Source of the DNA: Methylobacterium sp. DB0501
GTDB taxonomy: Bacteria; Pseudomonadota; Alphaproteobacteria; Rhizobiales; Beijerinckiaceae
Length of the DNA: 64,000 nt
NCBI RefSeq assembly: GCF_011043735.1
Contig: NZ_JAAKGV010000026.1
Span: forward strand, 36,059-100,058
Direction: 5' to 3'
Shown: positions 42,941-50,948 of the stretch, piece by piece
Position numbering within the stretch: the stretch's first letter is position 1
How the letters are laid out: each line of letters begins with the position of its first letter
Program-made: the position numbers and the translations under genes
The notes under the pieces: generated by a model
Database searches by the model: none
Seen by the model: only the letters and a program-made list of their open reading frames with translations
Told to the model about the DNA's origin: nothing

Positions 42941-44077
42941 TCACTCCGCGGCCACGGCGGCCGCAGAGGCGGTGCGGAGGAATTTCGGGGCGACGACGAT
43001 CTTGAGGAGGCGCTGCTCGACCGCGGCCGAGCGGCCGTCCCGGCCGACCTTGAGGGCGGTGGCGCGGGTCTTGACGATCGGCAGGCTGACCGCGCCCTGC
43101 GCGGCGAGGTCGTGGTAGCGGCGCATGCCGGCGAAGTCCCGGTCGAGCCGCGCCAGGCCGTCGTCGAAGGCAGCCCTGGCCTGGGCCACGCCGACGTCCA
43201 GGCCGCCCTTGTAGCCGACGTCCCAGTTGGCCTGCTCCACATCCCCCTTCGGCGGGGTCCACGTCGTCTTGGCCTCCGGAGGCGGCGCCACGGTGAGATA
43301 GTCGCGCCAGTTCGGCGGCTGCACCGTGACCCGCGCGTCGCGCAGGATCTCGAAGCTCCCGAGCGTGGTGACGAGGAGGGTGCGGTTCGGGGTCTGGCGT
43401 ACCTCGCGCAGCTCGGACACCACCGGGGCCACGATGTCGGGTCCGACCATCACCGCCGCGAACGGGTAGCGCTGGTCGAGCCGGGCGCTGATCTCGGGCG
43501 TGTCGAGGTAGGCGGCGATCCGCCGCGACTCCTCGCGGTAGCCGTCCTGGATGCCGGTCGAACGTGCCGTGCGTTGGACCACCTTGGTCGGGCGGTTGGC
43601 GTCGCCGAACACCCCGGCCGAGTAGCGGCTGAAATCGGGGTTGGCCGGGTGCGGCGGCGCGGGCGCCGGCTGGTTGTCGCCGAGGTTGGGCGGGAAGGGC
43701 TGCGGGCCGTCCTGGCCGGGCAGGCTGCGCGGGCCGTTGGCGATCTGGGCGAGGGCGTTGGCCTGGGCGATGCCGCCGGGGCCGTAATAGCCCGGCGGCG
43801 GATACCCGCCGTAGCCGGGCCCGCCGTAGCCGCCGTAGCCGGTGCCGTAGCCGCCATAGCCGGGAGTGGCGTAGCCGCCGCCATAACCGGCGCCGTAGCC
43901 ACCGTAACCCGGGGCAGCGTAGCCGCCAAAGGCCCCACCGTAGCCCGCGCCGTAGCCGGTCGAGACCGGAGCGCAGGCGGCCGGGTTCTGGGCGCAGTAC
44001 ATATTGGCGACCTGGGCCGCGGCCGGATGGCCGGCGAGGCATAGAGCGGTGGAGAGGAGCCATCCCTTCAGGCGCAT
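42941..44077 (-). CDS. DotC/TraI-like protein with Gly/Tyr-rich insert
   Basis: 378 residues. After a signal peptide ('LLSTALCLAGHPAAAQ') comes a low-complexity stretch of repeating GYGGYG/APGYGG units (about residues 40-95), absent from ordinary DotC. The rest fits DotC: 'REESRRIAAYLDTPEI', 'LDQRYPFAAVMVGPDIVAP', 'PPNWRDYLTVAPPPE', then 'WDVGYKGGLDVGVAQARAAF' and 'RDFAGMRRYHDLAAQGAVSL'. DotC is normally an outer-membrane lipoprotein that places DotH; here no clear lipobox is seen. Confidence 0.8.
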   Translation of the reverse strand: MRLKGWLLSTALCLAGHPAAAQVANMYCAQNPAACAPVSTGYGAGYGGAFGGYAAPGYGGYGAGYGGGYATPGYGGYGTGYGGYGGPGYGGYPPPGYYGPGGIAQANALAQIANGPRSLPGQDGPQPFPPNLGDNQPAPAPPHPANPDFSRYSAGVFGDANRPTKVVQRTARSTGIQDGYREESRRIAAYLDTPEISARLDQRYPFAAVMVGPDIVAPVVSELREVRQTPNRTLLVTTLGSFEILRDARVTVQPPNWRDYLTVAPPPEAKTTWTPPKGDVEQANWDVGYKGGLDVGVAQARAAFDDGLARLDRDFAGMRRYHDLAAQGAVSLPIVKTRATALKVGRDGRSAAVEQRLLKIVVAPKFLRTASAAAVAAE

Positions 44078-44081
44078 GGCT

Positions 44082-44222
44082 CTAGATCCCGTGCTCGCGC
44101 AGCTTGGCATCGACGTGGCCCGAGGTGCTGCCGCCCGTGCTGACGCAGGCCGGAAGTAGAACGCACATCCCGACCAGCACGACAAGCAGTTGAACAAGGG
44201 ATACGACGCGGCTTCTGTCCAT
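44082..44222 (-). CDS. Very small lipoprotein, 46 aa
   Basis: MDRSRVVSLVQLLVVLVGMC starts a hydrophobic signal segment, with a lipobox 'LPAC' and then a tail of about 18 residues. AGAGGCATC precedes ATG 44222. It ends 4 bases before dotC. It might be an anchor, an entry-exclusion or a lysis-type peptide; DotD is usually much longer. A frame this short is less certain. Confidence 0.5.
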   Translation of the reverse strand: MDRSRVVSLVQLLVVLVGMCVLLPACVSTGGSTSGHVDAKLREHGI

Positions 44223-44321
44223 ACTGATGCCTCTGAAGATTTTGTTTGTCTTGACCTTGCCGTGGCGGTCCATGTCGTTCCACAAGACAGGACGCAGAAA
44301 CATCCTGAACGAGCGGGAGCC

Positions 44322-44840
44322 ATGGGGATCAGGTCGTTTGTGAGAAACCGGCTCGCGCGCCGGGTCGGGCCGGAGCACCGACGCTTCGCGAGCATGACCG
44401 GCACGGTGCTCGGCGGCACCCACGCCCCCTGCCCGGATTGCCGGCGCGGCCAGCTCGTCGCCGTTCCCGACGCGCTCGACCGGCGCAGGTGCGACGACCC
44501 CGCCTGCGGCGCGGAATACGCGCTGGCCGAGCTCGGCCGCACCTTCGCCCAGGAGGGCGCCGACCTGCGCGCGCTGGCAGCCCACGAGCGCCGGCAGGCC
44601 TTTACCCTGTTCGTGGCGGCCGAGATCATCGGCGTGCTGGCCGCCGCGTGGGCCGTCTACGCGCATTCCTGGCTCACGCTGTGGGGGGCGCTGCTCCTGT
44701 GCATCGTGGTCTGCGCCACCGCGATGGTGTCGCGCTACCGCGCCTGGCAGCTCGAGCAGGGCCGGATGTTCGAGGCGCGGGCGCCGCTCGGCGCATACCT
44801 CGCCGCCGAATTCGACGGCCTGTTTCGCCGTAACCGTTGA
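44322..44840 (+). CDS. Zinc-ribbon membrane protein, 172 aa
   Basis: A 'PCPDCRRGQL' and 'RRCDDPACGAEY' pair gives a four-cysteine zinc ribbon (residues 36-65). Two membrane helices follow ('AFTLFVAAEIIGVLAAAWAV', 'WLTLWGALLLCIVVCATAM'). It runs against the surrounding minus-strand genes, from GAGCGGGAG before ATG 44322. Unnamed; it may be a transfer-region accessory protein. Confidence 0.6.
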   Translation: MGIRSFVRNRLARRVGPEHRRFASMTGTVLGGTHAPCPDCRRGQLVAVPDALDRRRCDDPACGAEYALAELGRTFAQEGADLRALAAHERRQAFTLFVAAEIIGVLAAAWAVYAHSWLTLWGALLLCIVVCATAMVSRYRAWQLEQGRMFEARAPLGAYLAAEFDGLFRRNR

Positions 44841-44893
44841 GCGCCGGATCGCGCGGTCCGGCGCGAGCGTCGGAAGGGCAGGGGACCGCATCG

Positions 44894-45460
44894 TCAGCCC
44901 CCGATCATCGTGCAGACGTTCGCGAGCGACACGTCCATCCTGATCGTGTTGCCGACGAGCTGCGCCACGTCGTTGATGAAGAAGGCCAGCGTGCCGCCGA
45001 CGAGGTAGAGGAAGGCCGAGCCCGGGCCGCCGGGCTGGCCGCTCGTGGCGTGGTAGAGCTTGGTCCCGGCCACGAGCCACGCGAGCGCGCCGAGGCACAT
45101 GAAGCAATAGGTGACGGCGAGCCGGATCTGCTCGCAGGTCGAGCCGCGCGGCGACGCGCCGTAGTTGAACATGCCGTAGGTGATGTCGCCGCCCAGAACG
45201 AACGAGTTGGCGAATTTCCACAGCAGGACGGGGGCGACGATCATGGCGCTCGCCAGCGCGAGCCGGCCGAAGGCGGCATCGAGCGTCCCGGGCCGGTTGG
45301 AGAATTTATATTCTCCCGCAGCCACATTGTAGAGAACATATAATCCGGACGTGCCATACCAGATGCCAAGCAGGGCGATGACCAAAAAGATCAGGTTGAC
45401 GAAGAGCGGGAACACCTCGCCCAGCGACGCCAGCAGACTGCCGAGATCCGGAATAGCCAT
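44894..45460 (-). CDS. IcmC/DotE/DotV-family inner-membrane protein
   Basis: 188 residues and four membrane helices: 'FPLFVNLIFLVIALLGIWYG', 'RLALASAMIVAPVLLWKFA', 'AVTYCFMCLGALAWLVAG' and 'FLYLVGGTLAFFINDVAQ'. The pattern 'aG..l......ggpG.a.l.l.GG.la..i.....l..ti' at the C-terminus agrees with IcmC/DotE/TraQ proteins. Start at ATG 45460 or GTG 45463; both overlap the stop of the coiled-coil gene. Confidence 0.65.
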   Translation of the reverse strand: MAIPDLGSLLASLGEVFPLFVNLIFLVIALLGIWYGTSGLYVLYNVAAGEYKFSNRPGTLDAAFGRLALASAMIVAPVLLWKFANSFVLGGDITYGMFNYGASPRGSTCEQIRLAVTYCFMCLGALAWLVAGTKLYHATSGQPGGPGSAFLYLVGGTLAFFINDVAQLVGNTIRMDVSLANVCTMIGG

Positions 45461-45810
45461 CACCGCGCCCCTTTAGAACCATTCGACTGGTATTCCAGTC
45501 GTTCCAATCTCTCTTCCAGCGTGTTGATACGCTCCCTCAGCTCCTCCAGTTTCAGATTTGTCGGGTCCATATCGAGATCCGGCCTTCGGTAGAGGCGCTT
45601 TTCTTCAGCACTTCCATCATGATACTCAAATCTCGATCTGCTCTTCTTCTGTCCCTCGGGAAGCGCCGGGTCGGCAGCAGCGTGTTGCACCGCACAAACG
45701 AAACCAACGCTAAGTAAAATCGCCAAGGTTGTGTTTCGCGATCCGGACCGAACCCAATGTTGCGGGCCGGTTTCCACGCTGCGTGGTCCGCGCTGTCGTT
45801 GGCACTGCAT
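45460..45810 (-). CDS. Exported coiled-coil protein, 116 aa
   Basis: 'TTLAILLSVGFVCAVQHAAA' looks like a signal peptide and 'LEELRERINTLEERLERLEY' a C-terminal coiled coil. The N-terminal 25 residues before the signal are unusually long, and no good ribosome site precedes ATG 45810, so the true start may be a later TTG. It is coupled to the IcmC-like gene. Confidence 0.55.
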   Translation of the reverse strand: MQCQRQRGPRSVETGPQHWVRSGSRNTTLAILLSVGFVCAVQHAAADPALPEGQKKSRSRFEYHDGSAEEKRLYRRPDLDMDPTNLKLEELRERINTLEERLERLEYQSNGSKGAR

Positions 45811-45971
45811 GGCGTTGACTAGGAGCTCTTACGCGAACCAGCCTCAGCGACATGAAGCATATACCCATGCATCGTTTTTGAATGCAAAATATACATCGCG
45901 TGCGACTGTGTTACGGACACCCTGACGACTCCCGATTTAGGCCGGTCGACTCTTCATATGCTTGCCATTCC

Positions 45972-46000
45972 TTGACACGTCGGGCGCACCTTCGCAATAA
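45972..46000 (+). promoter_or_regulatory. Candidate promoter of the icmL-K-E-B operon
   Basis: TTGACA (45972-45977), 17 bases, then CAATAA (45995-46000), 45 bases upstream of the first gene. The -35 box is perfect and the -10 weak. The 235-base divergent region also contains AT-rich DNA near 45860-45900 that could serve the minus-strand genes. Confidence 0.4.
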
Positions 46001-46045
46001 GCTCCCCGTGCAGGAATTCAGCGACTTCCACGAGGCAAACTCAGT

Positions 46046-46816
46046 ATGGAGAACGCAGTCAAACACTTGGCCTGGGCCGGATCACTCGTTGCGTGTGCCT
46101 ATCTTGCCACAGCCCACAACTGGGTTCCGATCTCGGTTCAGATCGTTGCGGGTACACCTAATCAGTCCGTGGCAGCGCTTCCATTGACGGCCCCTGCGGC
46201 AGGCGCGGCGACCGTTCCGACCACCCCGTCGGCGCCCGGGCTGGTCCCCGGCGCCCCTCAGGTTGCCCCCCAATCTATTGCGTCGCAGCAATCGGCTGCG
46301 GCGGCCGCGGCCTACGCCACGATCGAGGACGCGAAGGTCGCCCGGCAGGTGACGGACACCTTGGCCAAGCTCGAAGCCGTCTCCGACATCCCGGCCGGAA
46401 CGCCGGAGGGCCGGGTGGCGACGATCTTCTTCGATCCGCGCTGCCCGTACTGCCACGCCGCGTTCACCGCCCTGCACGGCCGGATCGCGGCGCGCTGGGT
46501 GCCGGTCGTGGTCCTGGGCGAGCCGGAGGCGGGCAACCGCATGGCGGCAGCGATCCTCGCGAGCCCGGACCGGGTCGCGGCCCTCAAGAGCGCCTTCGAC
46601 GCGAAGCTCACCCCCGCCGCTCCGGTCGGTCCGGAGACCGCGGCCAAGCTCGCCGAGAACCGGGAGGCCTTTGCCTCGATCTTCGCCGCCGCCCCGCAAC
46701 TCCGGCCCGGGGTTCCCACCATGTTCGTGCCGCGCCCGGACGGGCGGCTGGCGATCATGGTCGGCTACGAGCCGGGCGATGACGCCAAGCTGCGCGCCGT
46801 CCTGACCGGAAGCTGA
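46046..46816 (+). CDS. DsbC/DsbG-like thioredoxin-fold protein, periplasmic
   Basis: 256 residues: an N-terminal anchor ('HLAWAGSLVACAYLATAH'), an Ala/Pro linker, a dimerisation-like helix, and a thioredoxin fold with the redox motif 'IFFDPRCPYCHAAFTALHG'; the cis-proline is in 'RPGVPTMFVPR'. Such proteins make or isomerise disulfides. It heads the T4SS core operon, and many of the exported T4SS proteins here have conserved cysteines, so it probably folds them. Confidence 0.85.
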   Translation: MENAVKHLAWAGSLVACAYLATAHNWVPISVQIVAGTPNQSVAALPLTAPAAGAATVPTTPSAPGLVPGAPQVAPQSIASQQSAAAAAAYATIEDAKVARQVTDTLAKLEAVSDIPAGTPEGRVATIFFDPRCPYCHAAFTALHGRIAARWVPVVVLGEPEAGNRMAAAILASPDRVAALKSAFDAKLTPAAPVGPETAAKLAENREAFASIFAAAPQLRPGVPTMFVPRPDGRLAIMVGYEPGDDAKLRAVLTGS

Positions 46817-46818
46817 CG

Positions 46819-47106
46819 ATGGCCCGACGCGCATCGATCGGGGCGTTCAGCATGCCCTCGGCCCAAGGATGCCTGTCGCCCTCGGCGCTGGCCGACCGGC
46901 TCGTGGGCTACATGCGGGTCGCGTCGTTCCTCGCGGGTGCCGTGTTCGCCTCGCTCATGGCGATGATGTGGCTGACCTGGCTGTGCCTCACGCGGGCCGA
47001 CGTGATCCCCTACGTGGCCGACGGCGGCGTGTTCGGCTGCGAGGTGAGGACCGTGGCCGCCCCACTGCCCCTGCCGCTGGAGCAACCCAGAAGGTCCGAG
47101 CCATGA
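46819..47106 (+). CDS. Single-helix membrane protein, 95 aa
   Basis: It begins 2 bases after the DsbC-like gene. One membrane helix ('FLAGAVFASLMAMMWLTWLCL') is followed by a short periplasmic segment 'RADVIPYVADGGVFGCEVRT'. It ends overlapping icmL by ATGA. Unrecognised, but its place between dsbC-like and icmL suggests a T4SS accessory. Confidence 0.6.
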   Translation: MARRASIGAFSMPSAQGCLSPSALADRLVGYMRVASFLAGAVFASLMAMMWLTWLCLTRADVIPYVADGGVFGCEVRTVAAPLPLPLEQPRRSEP

Positions 47107-47759
47107 AGTCGGCCGATCTCATCTCCCGCGAGGTCGATGCCGGCCGGATGATGCTGCGGAACCAGTGGTACTGGATCCTGCTACTCGCAGTATTTCTCTG
47201 CATCTCGCTCGTCGTCAACCTGCTGCTGTTCTACAACGCCTTCTACCGCTACCCGATCAAGCAGTTCATCTGGACGTCGGACGCGCAGGCCGTCTGCGAG
47301 GCGATCCCGCTCTCCGAGCCCAACATTTCTCAGGCACGGTTGAAAGAATTCGCGGTCTCCTCGGCCGTCGAGCTGAACAGCTACGACTATGCCAACTGGC
47401 GCGCGCTCATCAACAACGCGCTCAGCCAGTCGTTCACCCCGAAGGGACGCGACCGCTACCGCGCGGCCCTGCAGGAGAGCGGGATCATCCAGAAAGTCGT
47501 GCTCGGCTACCAGACCGTCTCAGCCGTCACCACGGATCCGGCCAACATTGCCGAGGAAGGCAAGGCATCCGGCCGATACTACTGGCGGGTCGAAGTGCCC
47601 TTGCAGATCTTCTATCGCACCAACGTCGAGACCAAGGTCGAGCGCCGTCTCCTGACGATGACGATCGTGCGGATCGATCCCTCTCCGATCAATCCGAACG
47701 GCATCGCGATCGACTCGGTGATCTCGACGCAGCAACTGACCGGTCAGGTGGCGCCATGA
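47103..47759 (+). CDS. IcmL/DotI/TraM-family protein
   Basis: 218 residues: a short cytoplasmic start, a membrane helix ('WILLLAVFLCISLVVNLLLF') and a periplasmic NTF2-like domain ('AVSSAVELNSYDYANWRALI', 'GRDRYRAALQESGII', 'RVEVPLQIFYRT'). DotI/TraM is the VirB8-fold component of I-type systems, and 'a...l.s.DY.nwr..l......ft..g...f..al..s' is diagnostic. ATGA at both ends. Confidence 0.88.
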   Translation: MKSADLISREVDAGRMMLRNQWYWILLLAVFLCISLVVNLLLFYNAFYRYPIKQFIWTSDAQAVCEAIPLSEPNISQARLKEFAVSSAVELNSYDYANWRALINNALSQSFTPKGRDRYRAALQESGIIQKVVLGYQTVSAVTTDPANIAEEGKASGRYYWRVEVPLQIFYRTNVETKVERRLLTMTIVRIDPSPINPNGIAIDSVISTQQLTGQVAP

Positions 47760-48901
47760 TGCGAGTGTGGGCCTCGGGCTGCCTGGTCGCGGCGGCACTG
47801 TGGGCGGCGCCCGCCGCGCGCGCCCATGAGGCGGGGCAAGGGGCTGGGCAAGGGGCCGAGTCGGCCGGCGGAGCCGCGGTCCGGCGCCCGCCCGGCGTGC
47901 CCCCGACGGGTGTCCCGCCGGCCGGCCCTCCATCCATGGGCGGCACACCACCCGTGGGTGCGGCGGGAACGTCGGCGCCTCCGCCTGCCCCTCGCCCACT
48001 GACGCCGGCCGAGCTCGAGGAGCTGCGCCAGCGCATGCTCGGCGGCACGAAGGGCGTGATCCTCAAGCCCGGCGAGATCTCGGAGATCCGCCGCGCGGTG
48101 CAGGAGGCGCAAGGGGCCGGCACCTTCCCGGGCCGCGACGGGCGCATGCCCCGGCCCGAGCCCCGGCTGCTGAGCGTGACGCAGGAGATCGGCCGGGCGG
48201 CGCCGGAGACCCTGCATCTGGCCTACGGGGTCTTGAGCCCGATCACCTTCGTCGACGCCAAGGGCGCGCCCTGGCCGATCGCCTCGGTCGCCTACGATCC
48301 CCGCCTGTTCGCGCAGGACGGCGTCGGCTGCGGGACGGACGCCGCGATGGGCACGAGCCAGGTCGCGGCGGCGGCCGGATCGGACCGGCCGACCTCGATC
48401 AACCTGATGCCCTGCCGGTTCGACACCTGGGGCAACATCCTGATCCGGCTGGAGAATGTCCCCTACCCGATCCCCCTGATGATCCTGTCCGGGTCGAGCG
48501 AGACCGTGGACATCCCGGTCACCGTGCGCGTGGCCGGCACCTCGCCGCTCGTGCCGGTCAAGGTGGCCTCGGGGAGCCCCGGCCCGGCGCGCAAGGGCGG
48601 CGGGCCGCCGGCTGGCCCGGGCCGGGGCGCTGGCCCGCCCGACACGACGGCGCTGCTGCACCTGTTCGGCGCCGGCACGCCTCCGGCCGGGGCGCAGGCG
48701 CTGGTCGCCAACGGGGCGCAGGCCTGGCTCTACCGCGAGCGGATGTACGTGCGCGTCCAGGGCACGCTGGTGAGCCCGCAGCCGGTCGCCTCGGCCGACG
48801 CCGCGTCCGGCTACCGGGTCTACGAGTTCCTGCGCCCGGCCTCGCGCCTCGTCGCCGAGCAGGGCGACGGCGCCGAGACCGCCATCAGCATCGAGTTCTA
48901 G
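47756..48901 (+). CDS. IcmK/DotH/TraN-family outer-membrane core protein
   Basis: 381 residues with signal peptide ('LVAAALWAAPAARA'), a Pro/Gly-rich linker, then the DotH region: 'PLTPAELEELRQRML', 'YGVLSPITFVDAKGAPWPI', 'LMPCRFDTWGNILIRLENVP', and the C-terminal 'NGAQAWLYRERMYVRVQG' domain. DotH forms the outer-membrane core ring with DotC, DotD and DotG. A second Pro/Gly/Arg-rich patch near residue 285 is a local expansion. Confidence 0.85.
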   Translation: MMRVWASGCLVAAALWAAPAARAHEAGQGAGQGAESAGGAAVRRPPGVPPTGVPPAGPPSMGGTPPVGAAGTSAPPPAPRPLTPAELEELRQRMLGGTKGVILKPGEISEIRRAVQEAQGAGTFPGRDGRMPRPEPRLLSVTQEIGRAAPETLHLAYGVLSPITFVDAKGAPWPIASVAYDPRLFAQDGVGCGTDAAMGTSQVAAAAGSDRPTSINLMPCRFDTWGNILIRLENVPYPIPLMILSGSSETVDIPVTVRVAGTSPLVPVKVASGSPGPARKGGGPPAGPGRGAGPPDTTALLHLFGAGTPPAGAQALVANGAQAWLYRERMYVRVQGTLVSPQPVASADAASGYRVYEFLRPASRLVAEQGDGAETAISIEF

Positions 48902-48910
48902 GAGGTGGCG

Positions 48911-50203
48911 ATGATCGACATGAAAACGTCGGCCGCGCTCGGTGGCGTCGTCCTGGTGGCCGCGCTCGGCTCGGCCGCCTTCATCCTGTCCGACGCGCCG
49001 GGGATCGACCGGGGGGCCGGGGGCGCCTCCGAGATCCGGGGAACCACGCCGAACCCGGTCAACAACATGATGCAGCCGGTGGGCAAGGCCGAGGCCGACC
49101 GGCGCGCCGGGGTGAACCGGCAGGCCGCGGACGAGCGGGCCGGCACCGGCAAGCCCTACGTCGCCCCGACCGTGATCGCCGAGAGCCGGGGCGCGCAGCT
49201 CGGCGAGATGCCGGACGCCAACCCGCCACCGGCACTGAGGCCCGTCGAGCCGGTCCCGCCCGTGGTGCAGGAGCGGATCGTCTACCGCGACCGCGACGTG
49301 GTGCAGGTCGTCTACAAGGACGTGCCGGTCCAGCCCACAGCCGACCCCGAGCAGGTCGCGGCGATCAACGAGCAGATCAAGGCGCTCCTGAAGCCGAGCC
49401 CGGGTGGGTTCGTGGTCCGCTCCTTCGCCAAGGGCGAGCGGCCCAAGCCCCCCGAGCCGCGGGCCGCCGCGGCGCCGGTGGTGACCGGGCCGTTCGGGCC
49501 GGGCGTGCGGCACGCGACCGTGGCGCGCGCCGGCGACGTCGCCTACGCGGTGCTCGACAGGGGATTCAACTCGGACGATCCGGGCGCGCCGATCTTCGCC
49601 ACCATCGTCGACCTCGACGAGCGCCAGCAACCCGGTCCGCTCAACGGCATCCGGCTGATGGGCCAGATCGTCTACTCGCAGACGCAAGCCTCGATCCGAT
49701 TCACCACCATGATCCTGCAGGACGGCCGCCAGGGCCCGATGCAGGCGATCGCCATCACGGTCGACCAGGCCCGCACGGGCGTCGCCGAGGACGTCGACAA
49801 CCACGTGCTCGAACGCTACGGCGGCCTCGTCGTCGCCGGGCTGCTTCAGGGCGTCGGCCAGGTCGGCCAGCAGCTCACCCAGCTCAACACCCAGACCGTG
49901 CTGGGCAACGGCTTCGCGGTGCAGTCGGGCCGCAACATCGACTGGATCACCGCCGGCATGGGCGCGACCCTGCCGGTCGGGCAGGCGATGACCTCCGCGG
50001 CGGCGCGCTCGTTCAGCCGGCCCCCGACCTTGTCCTCGCCAGTGAATTTCCCGATCGGCATCGTCTTCCTGCAGCCGGTCGTGGTGCCGCTCGATGCCGC
50101 CCGGGTCGCGGCCGGCGCCGGCACCGGGTTCGGGCCTGACCCGGCCTACGGTCCAGGCTACCGGCCCGAGACCCTGCCCGTCTCCTACGTGAGGCGGCCA
50201 TGA
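48911..50203 (+). CDS. IcmE/DotG/TraO-family core protein (VirB10-like)
   Basis: 430 residues: one N-terminal membrane helix ('ALGGVVLVAALGSAAFIL'), a linker, and a C-terminal VirB10-like domain ('VARAGDVAYAVLDRGFNSDD', 'GPLNGIRLMGQIVYSQTQAS', 'AIAITVDQARTGVAEDVDNH', 'FPIGIVFLQPVV'). It spans inner and outer membrane. Much shorter than Legionella DotG because the long pentapeptide-repeat region is missing. AGGAGG lies 5 bases before ATG 48911. Confidence 0.87.
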   Translation: MIDMKTSAALGGVVLVAALGSAAFILSDAPGIDRGAGGASEIRGTTPNPVNNMMQPVGKAEADRRAGVNRQAADERAGTGKPYVAPTVIAESRGAQLGEMPDANPPPALRPVEPVPPVVQERIVYRDRDVVQVVYKDVPVQPTADPEQVAAINEQIKALLKPSPGGFVVRSFAKGERPKPPEPRAAAAPVVTGPFGPGVRHATVARAGDVAYAVLDRGFNSDDPGAPIFATIVDLDERQQPGPLNGIRLMGQIVYSQTQASIRFTTMILQDGRQGPMQAIAITVDQARTGVAEDVDNHVLERYGGLVVAGLLQGVGQVGQQLTQLNTQTVLGNGFAVQSGRNIDWITAGMGATLPVGQAMTSAAARSFSRPPTLSSPVNFPIGIVFLQPVVVPLDAARVAAGAGTGFGPDPAYGPGYRPETLPVSYVRRP

Positions 50204-50454
50204 CCGGCTCGAAGGGGATCGCCGACGTCCTGCGCGGGCTGATCGACACCATGCCGGTCCTGGCCTGGCTCCTGATCGTGCTGGCCGCCGTCGCCGGCAC
50301 CTTTCTGGCCGGCTACGCCCTGGTGCGGGTCTACCAGGCCAATGCATCCGGCGACGGCACGGCGGGGAACTGGATCGTCGCGGCGATCATCGGCAGCGCG
50401 ATGACCTGCGGCACGATCCTGATCGCGCAGCTCTCCTACTACTTCGCCGAATAG
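50200..50454 (+). CDS. Two-helix membrane protein between icmE and icmB
   Basis: 84 residues with helices 'LAWLLIVLAAVAGTFLAGYAL' and 'GNWIVAAIIGSAMTCGTILI'. ATGA overlap with icmE. Small two-helix proteins of this position are common in I-type operons (TraP/TraQ/TraR region), but I cannot name the family. Confidence 0.6.
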   Translation: MTGSKGIADVLRGLIDTMPVLAWLLIVLAAVAGTFLAGYALVRVYQANASGDGTAGNWIVAAIIGSAMTCGTILIAQLSYYFAE

Positions 50455-50462
50455 GCGCCGCG

Positions 50463-50948
50463 ATGAACGACGGAAGCTGGGTCTTCATCGACAACCTGAC
50501 CGCCAACACGGTCCGCTGCCTCGCCGAGCACCCGCTCGCGAGCCAGGGCGCCGTGGCGGTCACGCTCGCCGCCGGCTGCTACGTCGCGCTGGCGGCCCCC
50601 GCCTGGGCGCTGCAGGTCACCTCCGACAGGAACCTGGCCGCGACGCTGTGCCTTTGCGGCCTCGTGGCCGGTGCGTGCCTGTTCACGACGGGCCTGTTCT
50701 ACGAGAGCCTGCTCATGGGCGCGAGCGGTGCCATCACGTGCATGCTGCTCGTCCACGTCTACTACGCCGCCTGCATGGTGGTCGCGTGCGGGGCGATGGC
50801 CTTCGCCGGCGTCCAGATCTTCTGCGCGCTGCACGTCCGGCCGGCCCCGCTGCTGCGAGCGACCATCCCGGGGGTTCTCGGGGCTTGGCTCTTCGCGCTG
50901 AGCGTGCCGGTCTACCAGGTCGCCCTCATCCTGCGGGGGACGCCATGA
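50463..50948 (+). CDS. Four-helix membrane protein upstream of icmB
   Basis: 161 residues, at least four membrane helices ('GAVAVTLAAGCYVALAAPAW', 'LCLCGLVAGACLFTTGLFYE', 'ACMVVACGAMAFAGVQIF', 'GVLGAWLFALSVPVYQVAL'), rich in Cys and Ala. It ends ATGA-overlapping icmB. It occupies the place of IcmC/TraQ-type genes, though similarity is weaker than for the 44894-45460 gene. Confidence 0.6.
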   Translation: MNDGSWVFIDNLTANTVRCLAEHPLASQGAVAVTLAAGCYVALAAPAWALQVTSDRNLAATLCLCGLVAGACLFTTGLFYESLLMGASGAITCMLLVHVYYAACMVVACGAMAFAGVQIFCALHVRPAPLLRATIPGVLGAWLFALSVPVYQVALILRGTP

